Assembly: GCA_051294375.1 (NCBI GenBank)
Contig: CM119271.1
Location: forward strand, 11,799,896 to 11,863,895
DNA from: Paraspadella gotoi
Taxonomy: Eukaryota > Chaetognatha
Reading direction: 5' to 3'
DNA length: 64,000 bases
Each line of letters starts with the position of its first letter. The first letter of the stretch is position 1. The notes below the pieces were generated by a model. That model was not told where the DNA came from. It ran no database searches and saw only the letters and a program-made list of their open reading frames with translations. The position numbers were made by a program, and so were the translations under genes. Of the stretch, positions 10,885 through 21,963 are shown piece after piece.

Positions 10885-13800
10885 TCACTCGTAGGCCAGT
10901 CTGAAGGTGCGCTCCTGCTCCTTCCGCTGCGCGTCGTACTGACGAGAGACTTCCTCCACTTTTCGGTGCAGCAGCGCAGACTTTTGATCGACCCAACTCA
11001 AGGAGTCGATGTGAGCGTTGAGGATTTTGGCGATCTGGTTGGTCGTGTCGCCACCTTCGCCTCGCGACCCGTCGCCAGATGCCATCGAGTTGTTTGCGTT
11101 GAGATGATCGATGATCTCTCGCAGATCCGAGACCATCCTCTTCAATTGCGCGTCGATGTTTTCTGAACGAGAAAATGAAATTTGGACGCGTTAAAAAAAG
11201 AGCATTGTCTCTGGGCCCATCTAGTAAAGGTCTTACCGGCTACAGTGTACGTGTGCTCGCGCTCCAAGTCCGAATGCTGCGCGTACCCGACGGGTGAAGT
11301 GGGCGTGTCCGTCGTCGTCTTTTCCAGAGATGCGATTATGTCTTCCAGTTCTCTCTGGGATGGGAAAAGGAGAAATTAGCGACGCTAAATGAAATTAATA
11401 TCTAATTTGCATATTGCTTCAATCGAAAGGCACAAAATTATTATAACTCATGTCCAGTTGTCCACTCATTGTAAATCGCTTCACCCTTGAATTTCCGTCA
11501 TTTTTTCCCCCCATTTTTTTATCATTCCTCATTTTTTTCCCATCATTTCCTTTCTCCTACAAGAAGGTTTTTTTTTCATTTCTTACAAACAGCATTTTGG
11601 TTCAGATTCTATTGTTTTCTATAGAGATTTCCTATTTTGTCTGCACCCACCTATATTTCACTTACATCGCTTTAGACAAAATATCACATTTATATATTTC
11701 CCACATATTTTTCCAGAGGGCACTATAAACAAAAGAATTATTTTTTAGAATAAAAGAACACTTCTTTAAAGGTCCTGTTCCTTTTTGTGAAACAAACAAC
11801 ATTCAAATTAAGTTTTTTTTTATATTTTAAGCTTTATTTATTAGAGGGCTCCCCAAACAAAAGAGAATTCAGTAAAACAAGATAGCACTTTTGATTAAAT
11901 TTTTAAAATTATTTACCAGATATCTTTTTTTTTAAGAAACAAAGAAACATGTATAATAAATTTGATCTGCACCTGCTAGATCTTCCTTTGCACCTGCTTT
12001 TATAAAAAATATCAATTTCTATTTAAATTTATATCATTCCAAATAATTTAATATTTTTTTAATAAACATAATTTTTTAAACAAAAAATTTATATAATTAA
12101 ATATTATATCCTATATTTTTTATCTTAATTTTTAAAATTTTTTGAAAAACTGATATAATTTTTAAAAAATGATGCAAGTTAAAAAAAATATACAAGTTGA
12201 ATAAATTATGCAAGCTAAAAAAATGATGCAAGATAAAAAATGGTACAAGCTAAAAAAATGATACAAGTTGAAAAAATAAAAAAATTAAAAAATGATACAA
12301 ATTTAAAAAAATATTATTAATGCCGCAATAACAGTTTAGTTTAAGCCCTTGAAAGCGATTAACATGTATTGGCGCAGCCACTGGTTTCTTAAGTAATCCG
12401 AGTGGTAAAAATGAATGAAAAAGTTTGGTACACTTTTAATTGTAATAAATACAAAGCTCTAAACCCTTAATAAAATTGATTGATGCCCCACCTGCTTTTT
12501 AGAAATCTCATTCTTACATGACCAATTTTTTGCCCTCTTTCTTCTTACCTGTTGAGACAGGATAAAGTCCAACTCATGATCCAATCTCTGTTCGTCCGCC
12601 TTCACTTTCTCAACTTCGTTGTGCAACTCACAAATTTTCTCTCCGTTGTCGATGAGAAGTCTGTCCCAAGCGTTCACCTGGAGACAAGACAGGATTTGGG
12701 AAAGAAAACATCGAAACGCGCATAGTTATTACTTGAACATGATGAGCGGGGTAAAACATAGGTAAAACATAGGTAAAACATAGAAAGAGCAAAGCGAACG
12801 GAATTCCGCTTCAAGCTGCCTCGAAACAAGATGCCTCGAAACTGTAACTAACTCTACATCAGAATCTCTCTCTCTCTCTCTCTCTCTCACCTGCGTCGCC
12901 TGATTGACGAAGATCGACTCCTGCTCCTCCAAATCCAGCGTCCAATTATTAATTTGCTCCTCGAGTTGACGAAAGTTCATGTTGGTGACGGCGGAGACTG
13001 CAGCAGCGTCAACGGAAGCCGACGTCGCCGCAGCGGCGCCCGTGATCGGCGTCACAGCGGCAACGGCATTGGTCGCCGCCGCCGACGGAGTGGGCGTGAC
13101 CGACGCCGAGGATATTGACAACGCCGGCGCCGAAGCGGCCGTCTTTGCGGCGCCAAAAACCGGCGTCCCGAGATTCGGCGCGGAAGCGACGGAAGTCGGC
13201 GCCAAGGACGGAGCCGAAGAAACGGAGGCGACGACCGATTGAGCGGAAGCGGAACCGAATGATGGGGCTGGAGTGACGGCGGTCGGGGCCAATCCAGCAG
13301 AGACGGAGGACGCCACGCTGGCGCCGGATGGGACGGCGACCATCGACGTTAACGACGCCGACGACGCCGGAGCCGAAATGGAAGCGCCGAAAGAAATTCC
13401 CGTCGCCGGAGCGGACGTCGCCGGTTTGGGTAGAGAAAACCCAGTAGGTGCAGGAGCAGCGGCAGAACCGAATGATAACGGAGCCGCGGGTTTAGGCGCT
13501 GCAGCCACCCCTCCCAAAGTGGGCGCGGTCGTGTTAGAAGGTAGACCGAAGGAAAAACCTCCGGAAGTCGTGGTGGCGGCGGCGGCTGCTGCGGTTGCGG
13601 CTGCTGCGGTGGAAGCGGCGCCGGTACCAAAACTGAAATTGAATCCACCCGACGCCGCTGATGCCGCCGTCGTCGTCGCCGGCGCCGGCGACGCGAAAAG
13701 GCTCGTCGATCCCGCATTCGCCGGAGTTGCCGCCGTCCCAAACCCAGGTACTGTCCCTGCCGTCCCAAACCCTGACGGCGCCGACGCCGTTCCAAACGTT

Positions 13801-14100
13801 GGCGCCGCTGTGGTCGTGGTTCCGAAGGAGAAAGGCGAGGCTGTGGTCGCCGCAGTGTCGTAGTGGCGGTGGTGGCGGCGCCGAAGAGAGACGGCGTCGC
13901 TGCGCTCGTAGACGACGCCGTTCCGAAACTAAACGTCGGCGCCGTTGTGGTGGTCGGGGCGGCGCCGGCTGCGCCGTCCCGAAAGAAAAACCGCCAGTGG
14001 GCGCCGTGGTCGCGGCGCCGAATGAGAAGCCGCCCGTGGAAGCCGTCGTGGTTGTTGTTGTTGTCGCCGGAGCGCCGAAATTAGAGAATCCACCGAACAT
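10885..14100 (-). CDS. NUP62: NUP62, nuclear pore FG nucleoporin p62
   Basis: Four exons: 12891-14100, 12549-12677, 11237-11354, 10885-11162. The N-terminal half is a low-complexity Ala/Thr/Ser/Pro region with FG, GFSFG and SLFG repeats. The C-terminal half is the Nsp1_C coiled coil (MNFRQLEEQINNWTLDLEEQ, ELHNEVEKVKADEQRLDHE, IAKILNAHIDSLSWVDQ, RKVEEVSRQYDAQRKEQE), which builds the NUP62-NUP58-NUP54 channel complex. Exon 1 changes frame twice; about 14 and 22 codons of FG sequence join smoothly if one base is missing near 13970 and one near 13862. With those two bases the total is 579 codons, a whole number. These are probably assembly deletions in GC-rich repeats. Intron 2 is about 1.2 kb of AT-rich DNA. 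Confidence 0.92.
12165..12320. repeat. Degenerate AT-rich tandem repeat in NUP62 intron 2
   Basis: About eight degenerate copies of a 17-19 base unit resembling ATGATGCAAGTTAAAAAA. It lies in a long AT-rich intron (11355-12548) with no ORF. Confidence 0.65.
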
Positions 14101-14257
14101 TTTTAAAAAGATTTACGGAAACGAACTATTTAAAAAAAAAAAAGACACGCGTTTACGCTGAATAGTAAAAGAACAACAATAATAAATTTATACAACGAAC
14201 GACTGTAACAAAATACTAAAAAAGATTTCAATTCCAAATGTTCATCTCTTCTCAAAG

Positions 14258-17200
14258 TCAAAGCTTGTGAAGAATCCCCGCCATCTGGAGAGCGTGATCC
14301 GCGTTCTCCTTGTAGAACATGAAGAGCGCCTGGACCTGCGCCGCGGAGATCTCCGACTGCGTCTCGAGGGCGGCGTCGGCGAACCGTTCCGCCATCCCCG
14401 CCTCCGCCTCCGGATAGAATCGAGCGAACATCCGTTGGAGTTGATTCCGGGTGCAGTGGACGATCTCTTGCTTGACGTCGACGCGGCCGGGGCGGATTAG
14501 AGCCGGGTCGAGGCGCTCGGGGTAGTTGGTCGTCATGAAGAGGATTCTGAAGAAGGGGGAAAATGTTACCATGGTAAACCGGTAAATCACTTTCACTTTC
14601 TTTCTCTCTCTCTCTCTCGCTCGCTCAAAAGGACAAAAAGAAATACAGTAAAAATTGAAGTTTTTATATGATATGTGCAAGTTGATATAATTTGGAATGA
14701 GACCCCCGAAACCTGACCAACGCCCTACCTTCCCTCTGAGGAGGCGACTCCGTCCAATGCGTTGAGCATCCCGCTAAGAGTGAGCCTCGCCATTCCCACG
14801 AATCGCGCGTCGTCATCTTCGCGAGAACCGAAGGCGGCGTCGATGTCCTCGAGGAGGAGGATGCTCTCGGGAGGCGCCTCCGACAGTAACTTGGCCAACC
14901 TGAAGAGCGTTGAGGATTTTTTGTGTCAAATCACTTCTTTGGATCCTTAATCTCATTTGAATATTGTCTTCTTGGAATAAAAAGATGATAAATTCTTTTT
15001 TGAGATTTTGTTCTTTTTTAAGATTTAATAATAATATTTTGTTCTTTTTTAAGATTTAATAATAATATTTTTACATTGATAAATTTCGGTTTAATTAGGA
15101 TGAAAAAATTTAATGATTAATTATCAAAACGCTTTGATGATAGTTTTAATTATTCTGGCTGACTTTTGACAATGTCGAAAGATATGAAATTATTAAATAA
15201 GTAAATAAGCTATCTTGCCCCTGACTTTGGACAGTGGTGTTGAACAATTAAGAATTTTAGCTTACTTATCTTGTCTTGTTGGACATAAACTCTCTAACTA
15301 ACATTCTATCTCTTTCAAATTTCTTAAAACAAATTAAACAAAATGACCAAAAAATATTTGTTTTACATTTTAATAAAAGAACAAAATAAGCGCGTGCATT
15401 AGGTTCATGTAAATTATAAACCAAGAAACTACTTCAAATCATTCAAACAAACGAAGAAAGAAAATCTCTTAATCTTCCGCGTGATGCAAAAGTTTGATTT
15501 CGTTTCCGACGTGAATCCTCATCGCGAAATACGTGGCCATCGCGTCGATGGCCATCGGGTGATCCTTGCCCAGTTTCTCTCTAAAAAAAAAGTCACGTGA
15601 AATCAATCACGTCGCAGAAAGTTATCATAAAAGTCGCTAAACAAAATGCCATTCGTGAACCGCCATTCGTAAAATGCCATTCGTGAACCGGTCACAGTCA
15701 GTGGCGTCCCCTACAACGACAACCTGTATTCTTCGGCCGTGAAGCGAACAATCTCGACGACCTCCTGCGCGATGCGCGTTTTCAAATCGATGGGGATGTC
15801 GCTGTTGATCTCTGCGACGAGAGGAGACTTAAAAGTTTACTTTCGATAGAGAAAACTAAAGCCTCGTCTCGGATTCTCACCGCATCGATGAGTCTGGAGG
15901 AAATCGAGATGTTCCATGCATTGGACGAATTCGTCCCTTTTCTCTCTCATTCTCTCCGCTTTGTCCTCGCTCCACTTTTCGATCTCGAGCGAATAAAGGG
16001 TAAGGTTAAGGTGAGGAAGGTGAGGGTCGTGTCGGGGGGGGGGCGACCACCTTTCTCGATATTCAAAGATGGACTTCGACTAACGGTAGACTTTCATTTC
16101 TCACCGGAAATGTCTGCACCGTCATTGTGGTTTCCGCCTTATGACGCGAAGCCATCGTCGAATCTCTGCGGGCGAATTTCGGGCGGAGGAAACAATAAGT
16201 TCAACCGGTCGATCCATTTTAAAAAGGTAAGGAACTTTGCTCCGTTTAAACTGCCCCTCTCCCCTTGATATCGCCTGATTCTCCACAGATATTAATGAAA
16301 TTGGTACAACCAATACAAAAATTATCCATTCATTTAATAAATAAGCTATCTTGCCCCTGACTTTGGACAGGCTTTGGTGGTTTAAGGCCTCCATCACTTT
16401 TACAAGATAATGACATAGCAGGTCCCTGCAAGCTTTCAATCAAGACTCTCTTACAGTCCCGTTTATTCACTCCCAGAGTTCCTAGCTTCCCTATCAATGA
16501 AGTGGTATAATGTTTCAAAGAATGTTTCAAATTGTAGGGTATTGCACAAAAATTTTAAAAATACTGATTTTCTTCATTCAATGGTTTTAAGCCTTATATT
16601 AAGCCTAACGAAGTGTACTTTAATAGTTAATTCCAAGTTTGACTTTTAAATATTTGATTTACGCCAACTGATTTACGTCAATTTGGAGTTAACGTTTCTG
16701 CCTTCTTCTGCTGTCAAGGATATTCAACAAAAAATTTTGAAACGCTTTTTTTTAATTAAAAATACATAGTAGTATTGGATTCAGATTTGATTTTTTTTTT
16801 TTACGTGATTGTTGGCGCTGGTGGCGTAAAAAACTACGCCAAAACGTATTATTTCCTAGTTAATATGTGGCGTTAATGATTTTTCCAAAAATTTTTTTAA
16901 ATATATCATGTTAAATAAGTGTAAATGTTATATTTAAATTTGGAAAAAGAATTGTGCGCGTAAAATGGCGTTGAAATGAAGGCAAAACCGTTTAATATGA
17001 TATCATGATGTGGCGTAAAGACTTTTGTTTATTTTCTAGTAAAAACTACTCAGTTAAGTTGATTTAAATATTTTTCCGGCCTTTTTATACAGGTTTGGCG
17101 TAGAATGGCGCGTAAAATGAACATAAAACTATATTAATATCATTTAATTTGTGGCGTAAAAAACTTTTTTTCATTTCCAAATAAAGCTATTAAGTTAAGA

Positions 17201-19097
17201 TGCTTTTGCATAGAATGGCGAATTGACGTAAAACTGCGTCACTTTATCCCCTCATCTCTTTCCCTTTCCTCCCTTTTCTTTTCTCTTTTATTTTCATAGC
17301 AATCTCCGATACTAATCGATTATTTGGTTTTAATCTTTAAAATCAAAGAAAAAACGAATACCGAAAATAAATCTCAAATCATAGATAAAATAAACAAAGA
17401 TACACCACGTAAAAGGTCAGTGGACCAATTTTATTAAAAGTATCAGAAATTGTGGATCAACAATGGTCTTTAGTTTATATTTGAACTTGTTAAAAAAAAA
17501 GACTATAAATAAAGATATTACCCATTTATAATAATTATAGGTATCATGCTATATTAGCAAAGGAGTAATTGTTGTAGCAGGCAAAAAGGCATGATAAATC
17601 TTAAGATCATAACAAATATATTATATATCAGTTTCGAATACATATTGATGACTTCATAGGCCTTAATATACAATACGAAAGATGATATAAAAATGACTAT
17701 CGCCAGAACTGCTGCTGGCGCATTTTTGCGCATCATTTTTGGGAATCAAGAATGATCAATTTGTTGAGAGAAAATCCAGTGCATCTCCTGTAACCAGAGG
17801 TTTGCGAGGGAAAGCCTAGTTTTTGCGCAACAATAAAAGAAATATTGCTTTCTGTACTATTACAATTATTTTTCTTATTTGAAAGATTCTTTTTGGGTTT
17901 TAGTTAGACTTACCCTTACAGTACCAAGATTTAAAAAATAAAATTTTTTCTTTTTAGTATTTTCCATACAGTAAATATTTCAAAAGGCCTTGTTTTTTGG
18001 AACTCAAATTCCCTATCAATAAAGTGGTATAATGTTTCAAAGAATGTTTCAATTGTACGAAAAGCCAAATATTAAGAATGAAAAGACCTGATTTTGGACT
18101 TTGATTTCGTGGCGGCCGTAGGCGTCTCGAAGGAGAGAGATGCGCTTCCTTCTTGCTGGTTCTCGAAAATACTCCAAGTGGAATAATTACGACGCATCCT
18201 TTGGTGAAAACATCGGGGAAAACGCGGTAGCGAATCGAGGAAGGAGAGAATTTTAAAGTCGAGGCGTGCGAGAGGTTCGTTTGGATTAAAACTTAAGGGG
18301 ATGATGTCTAATTGTTTATTGTCTAATGTCTAATTAAAGACTTTGCGTCAGAAACGAGATTAAATGACGAGTAGAACCCGAAACTGAATATAACAAGTCT
18401 CAACAGATTACGAGCAAATTGTAAGTTTTTCTATTCAAACACTTAATATATATCTTGAAAACATCGTCTCACGGCAAAAAAGCGGGGAGGAGAAAATCGG
18501 TGGAATTCTGGGTATTGTTCGGTACTCCAAAGTTGTAAATATCATTCTTTATACTTTTAATAGATTTAGTATTTATTGTTATCGATTAATGTACTAAACT
18601 CTCTAATTACCTATTATGCCAATTAAAAAACATGGCATGGAAATTATTTCAAGTTATCCCTAAAACCACAATATGCCAATGAGATTGAAAAACTATGTCA
18701 TTTCATATTAAATGATAAATTCATTCCTTTCATGCTCACCAATCGTCGTTCATTCCTTTAACAGAGAGATTTAGAAGACAGATGGAGTGCTGTAGTTCTC
18801 CAGCGAGAGCGGTGATGAAGCTTGACTTGCCGCAACCCGGCGGGCCGTGCAGCAAGTAGCCCCTGCGGTAGGGGATCCCACGATCCTGATACCAGAGGGC
18901 GTTGGCGATGAAGTCTTTCACGTCGTCCACTAGTTTCTGAGCGACGCCCTCGTCGAGGACGACCGACTCGAGGCGGCGGGGCCGCGCGGGCTGACCGAAG
19001 GGACGCCATTCGGGAGGCTGACCTTCGGGCTTGTAGATCCGAGTCAGACCTGGATAAAGCCGGGGATAAGAAAGTGCGGTCTATTATATTAAAGAAA

Positions 19098-19152
<55 letters not shown>

Positions 19153-19971
19153 ATCTCCCTCTCTAACCTTCGGTCCCCTGCAGAGCGAACTCCCTCGCCT
19201 CCAGCAGCATGTCGACAAAGAGTTGCCTCGAACTCCCCAGCGTGGAGAGGGTCACGTTCTCCCAAGGCGTCCCAGTCTCGAAGTTGACCATTTTGTTCTC
19301 TCGTTCTCTGAGGACGTAGACGAAGCGATTCTTGTACCAGATGACGTGAGCTCCGGGAGAAGGAATGAAGTCGAACCGAGTGCTGACTTGCGAGAAAGGG
19401 GGAGGGAGGGCAGGAGGGAAAGAAAAAGGGAGAGAGAGAGAAAGAGGGAGAAAAGTGAGAGAAAAAGAGAAAGAAGAGGAAAAGAAGGAGAGAAATAAGA
19501 AAAAGAGAAAAAGATAGAAAGTTAAATGTATCAATTAAATAACGAAATATATAATAGATATAAAGAGGAAATACCTTCTCCACTCCACAATTCATCAACA
19601 GGGGCCCCACCAGGAAAAATCATTTCCCCCATCTCTCGAAACTTAATTTCCCTTAACCACAGTTCTGACTTTTCTTCTCTACATTCGGCCTCACCTTTCC
19701 CCGTCGCGTCGCTCTTCTCGAACTGCGTCTGCACGCTGAGATGCTGCGTGTTCCGCGCCCCTCGCGTCGTGATCCAATTCAGCAGCCAATCGTAGCTCTT
19801 GTCTGTGCTAGGAACTTCCATCGTTAACACGTACTTTCTCCGCAGCACCGTCTGCAGCACGACGGCGCCGCGCCGAGCAGCCTGAGTCAAGAGTCCGATG
19901 CCGAAGAGGCCGGCGCCGGCGCCAAAATAAGGATTGTCGCCCAACGACGCCGCGAAGTCTTGGAGGCCCAT
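14258..19971 (-). CDS. BCS1L: BCS1L, mitochondrial AAA-ATPase for complex III assembly
   Basis: Five exons: 19695-19971, 19168-19386, 18740-19049, 14729-14899, 14258-14546, giving 421 residues (human 419). The BCS1 N-terminal domain begins with [13 protein letters not shown], a transmembrane segment near residues 16-35. Walker A is GPPGCGKSS, Walker [11 protein letters not shown], and the arginine-finger region is [20 protein letters not shown]1L moves the folded Rieske protein across the inner membrane into complex III. All junction phases agree. Intron 3 is 3.84 kb, very long for this region, and carries repeats and a small gene on the same strand. Intron 2 contains a (AAAT)n run. The start at 19969-19971 matches the family N-terminus. 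Confidence 0.95.
15200..18060. repeat. Family A copies and TGGCGTAAA-type degenerate tandem repeat in BCS1L intron 3
   Basis: Family A repeat pieces lie at about 15195-15245, 16273-16550 and 17995-18060. Between them, about 16640-17240 contains three to four degenerate units of about 150 bp, each with TGGCGTAAA and GCGCGTAAAATGGCG words. The rest is AT-rich. Exons of the nested gene interrupt this stretch. Confidence 0.6.
15469..18197 (-). CDS. Unrecognised small helical protein, nested in BCS1L intron 3
   Basis: Four exons are supported by splice sites and coding character: 18088-18197, 15881-15983, 15724-15811, 15469-15580. Together they give about 137 residues. The protein is charged and probably all-helical: [69 protein letters not shown], ending IKLLHHAED. 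Exons 2-4 have perfect phases. The first exon needs one missing base after its seventh codon to join the ATG at 18195-18197 to the good frame; with it the total is a whole number of codons. The acceptor of exon 2 (CTCGAG) is weak. I do not recognise the family. The gene lies on the host's strand, so its exons must be skipped or separately transcribed. Confidence 0.6.
19093..19155. repeat. (AAAT)n microsatellite in BCS1L intron 2
   Basis: About 15 copies of AAAT/AATA in the intron between BCS1L exons 2 and 3, close to the exon 2 donor. Confidence 0.9.
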
Positions 19972-20373
19972 GACGTTGGGGGGGGGTAAGGGGACGGTGA
20001 GTTAAGGAGGAAGAGACGAGGAAGAGATCATAGCACGGAGGAATTAATGCATGGCTAAAAATTGAGGACGAAATAAAAAATGTAACGAAACGTTACAATG
20101 TAAATACAATTTGGCAATCGAAATTAGAAATAAAAACATTCGTTGAAATAAAAACAGATCAATGATCATCTTTTTTTTTTTTTCGGGAAATAAAAAATTC
20201 ATATTTTTCATACGAAAGATCAACTTGAATCAGTATTTTTATTGACTAGTCCTAGAACTCAAAAAGAAACGTCGAGGTCATTTGCATATTAAATTAAACT
20301 CATTGCAGAAAATAAAAACGAATTCGAGAGTTGGTAGAAATAATGATTTTAATCACAGGCAACTTTATCATTA
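19972..20373. other. Intergenic, unrecognised gene to BCS1L
   Basis: A 402-bp spacer with a G10 run right upstream of the BCS1L start, a T12 run at about 20170, and a TCATTTGCATATT octamer-type motif at 20277-20297. No ORF recognised. Confidence 0.55.
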
Positions 20374-21749
20374 TCATTTCTTCATTAACCTCCTCACGTA
20401 ACTGGAGAAAGTGTTACTGATTCTCGCTCTCATGTAAACCTTAAAGGGAAAGCGTTTCTCCGCCGTAAAGTCCAACTCTATTTTTTCCAATTCTAACAAA
20501 CGAGGAAACTGATTGAGCCATTCTTGAAAAAAAGTGGACAAATATTCTTTGCTCCTCTGAGGAGTGTGGATTTCTCCGAGGTTGTAATACTTGTGGGCGC
20601 CGCATTTTCCCAGATCGTAAAGGAGCGAGTCGAGGATCCTCTTCATCGCCGAGTTTCCGCCAAAGTCGGTGTCGCCGCCAGCGTCGACGATGGTCGAGGC
20701 TTTGGGATTTTCTTTCACGAACTCGTTGGACACCCAAGAGGCGTCGTAGGCCGGAACGCCGCCGACGCCGCTGACGCCGCCGCCGCTAATCTCGAAGGCG
20801 TCGAAGGAAAAGTCTAATTTAGTCGAGTCGGCTTCTTCGGCGTCGTAGGAGGTAAGGTTCCAGTCTGGGGCGCGGTCTCGAGTTAGCGTTGCTGCCGATG
20901 CCGCTGTTGCCGCCGCAGCGTCGTCGTCATCGTCGTCGTTGAGGACGATGGCTTCGACGGTGCAAGAGAGAGAGTCTTCCGGCGGCGTCTCCGTTTTGAT
21001 TTTCTTAACGAGTGAATTGGAAACGGAGAGGGCGTGGCGTCGTTTGCGCGGCGATGGAACCAAAGTCGATGCCATCAACGTCGGTTTGATTCTCAAAGAA
21101 CAATAATTGACGTCGGCTTCCAACTCGAGATCGTTTCCGGTGTTGACGAGTTTACCTTCGTTGTTTTAATAGTTTAAATAGTTAAATTAATTAATTTAAT
21201 TAATTTAATAGTTTTAATAGTTTACCTTCGTTGTAGGCTTTGCAAAGGTGACTCTTTCCAGCGAATTTACGACCTGCGATTATGATAGCGATTCAAATGA
21301 GGATGAAAACAAAACAATCATTCTGATGGTCATCTTATCTAATGAGGAACAATTCGTTCTCTCTCGGGTCAACGATCAATGAAAAGAAACGACTAAAAAA
21401 GTCAAAAGTCAAAAATAGTTTACTAATTGCTTCTAATACCATAATAATTTATTAATTTTTCATATATAATAATTTTTTTAATCTTCTAACCAAACCCCCG
21501 TTTTTTAATAACCTTTCCATCCTCCCGTCTTAAGACTAAGACTTCCATTAATTAATAATAATAATTAATTAATAACTTTTCGATCCTCCCTTCCATTAAT
21601 TAACCTTCTGGATTTTCGATGAGAACGAATACGCTGGATTCAGTCAACGACGCCAGTTTGATGACCATCTCGAGCAAGAAAGTCGTCAGCGAGGAATCCA
21701 AATTTTGCAATTGACTCGCGAGTTCCAGCAAATTTTGAGTAGAACTCAT
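20374..21749 (-). CDS. Unrecognised protein with nuclear localisation-type motif
   Basis: Three exons, 21605-21749, 21226-21273 and 20374-21155, give 324 residues with consistent phase-1 junctions. The start is the ATG at 21747-21749. I see a hydrophobic/helical N-terminus (LLELASQLQNLDSSLTTFL, then SVFVLIENPEGRKFAGKSH). A basic cluster PSPRKRRHALS...VKKIKTE looks like a nuclear localisation signal. An acidic/Ala-rich low-complexity linker follows. The C-terminal domain of about 110 residues reads AMKRILDSLLYDLGKCGAH, YLSTFFQEWLNQFP and VYMRARISNTFSSYVRR. I do not recognise the family and assign no function. Intron 2 is only 70 bp and is flanked by a 16-bp direct repeat that contains both splice sites. 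Confidence 0.7.
21149..21234 (-). repeat. 70-bp intron bounded by a 16-bp direct repeat with A(A)G|GT
   Basis: The 16-mer AGTTTACCTTCGTTGT occurs at 21149-21164 and 21219-21234, exactly 70 bp apart. Each copy contains AAG|GTAAAC on the coding strand. One copy supplies the donor (exon ends at 21226) and the other the acceptor (exon starts at 21155), so the intron length equals the repeat period. The DNA between is almost pure A/T. Confidence 0.85.
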
Positions 21750-21963
21750 TTTATTTAGTTTTTGTTTGATAAAAAAAAATCTACATAGAAAAATCGTGGG
21801 AAGAAAAATTCGAAGGAAGATTCAACTTGAAAAAAAGAACAAAATGTAAATCTAAAACGAATTGAATCCTATACTATAGAAGCTGATCGCCAATAAGTTA
21901 TCACAACAGAAGAATCAAATTAAAGCCGATCGCCAATAAATTTTCGCTACCAACTTGGATTCG

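Noticed and set aside
13273-14161. Plus-strand Ala/Val-rich ORFs opposite NUP62
   Set aside because: Shadows of the GC-rich FG-repeat region.
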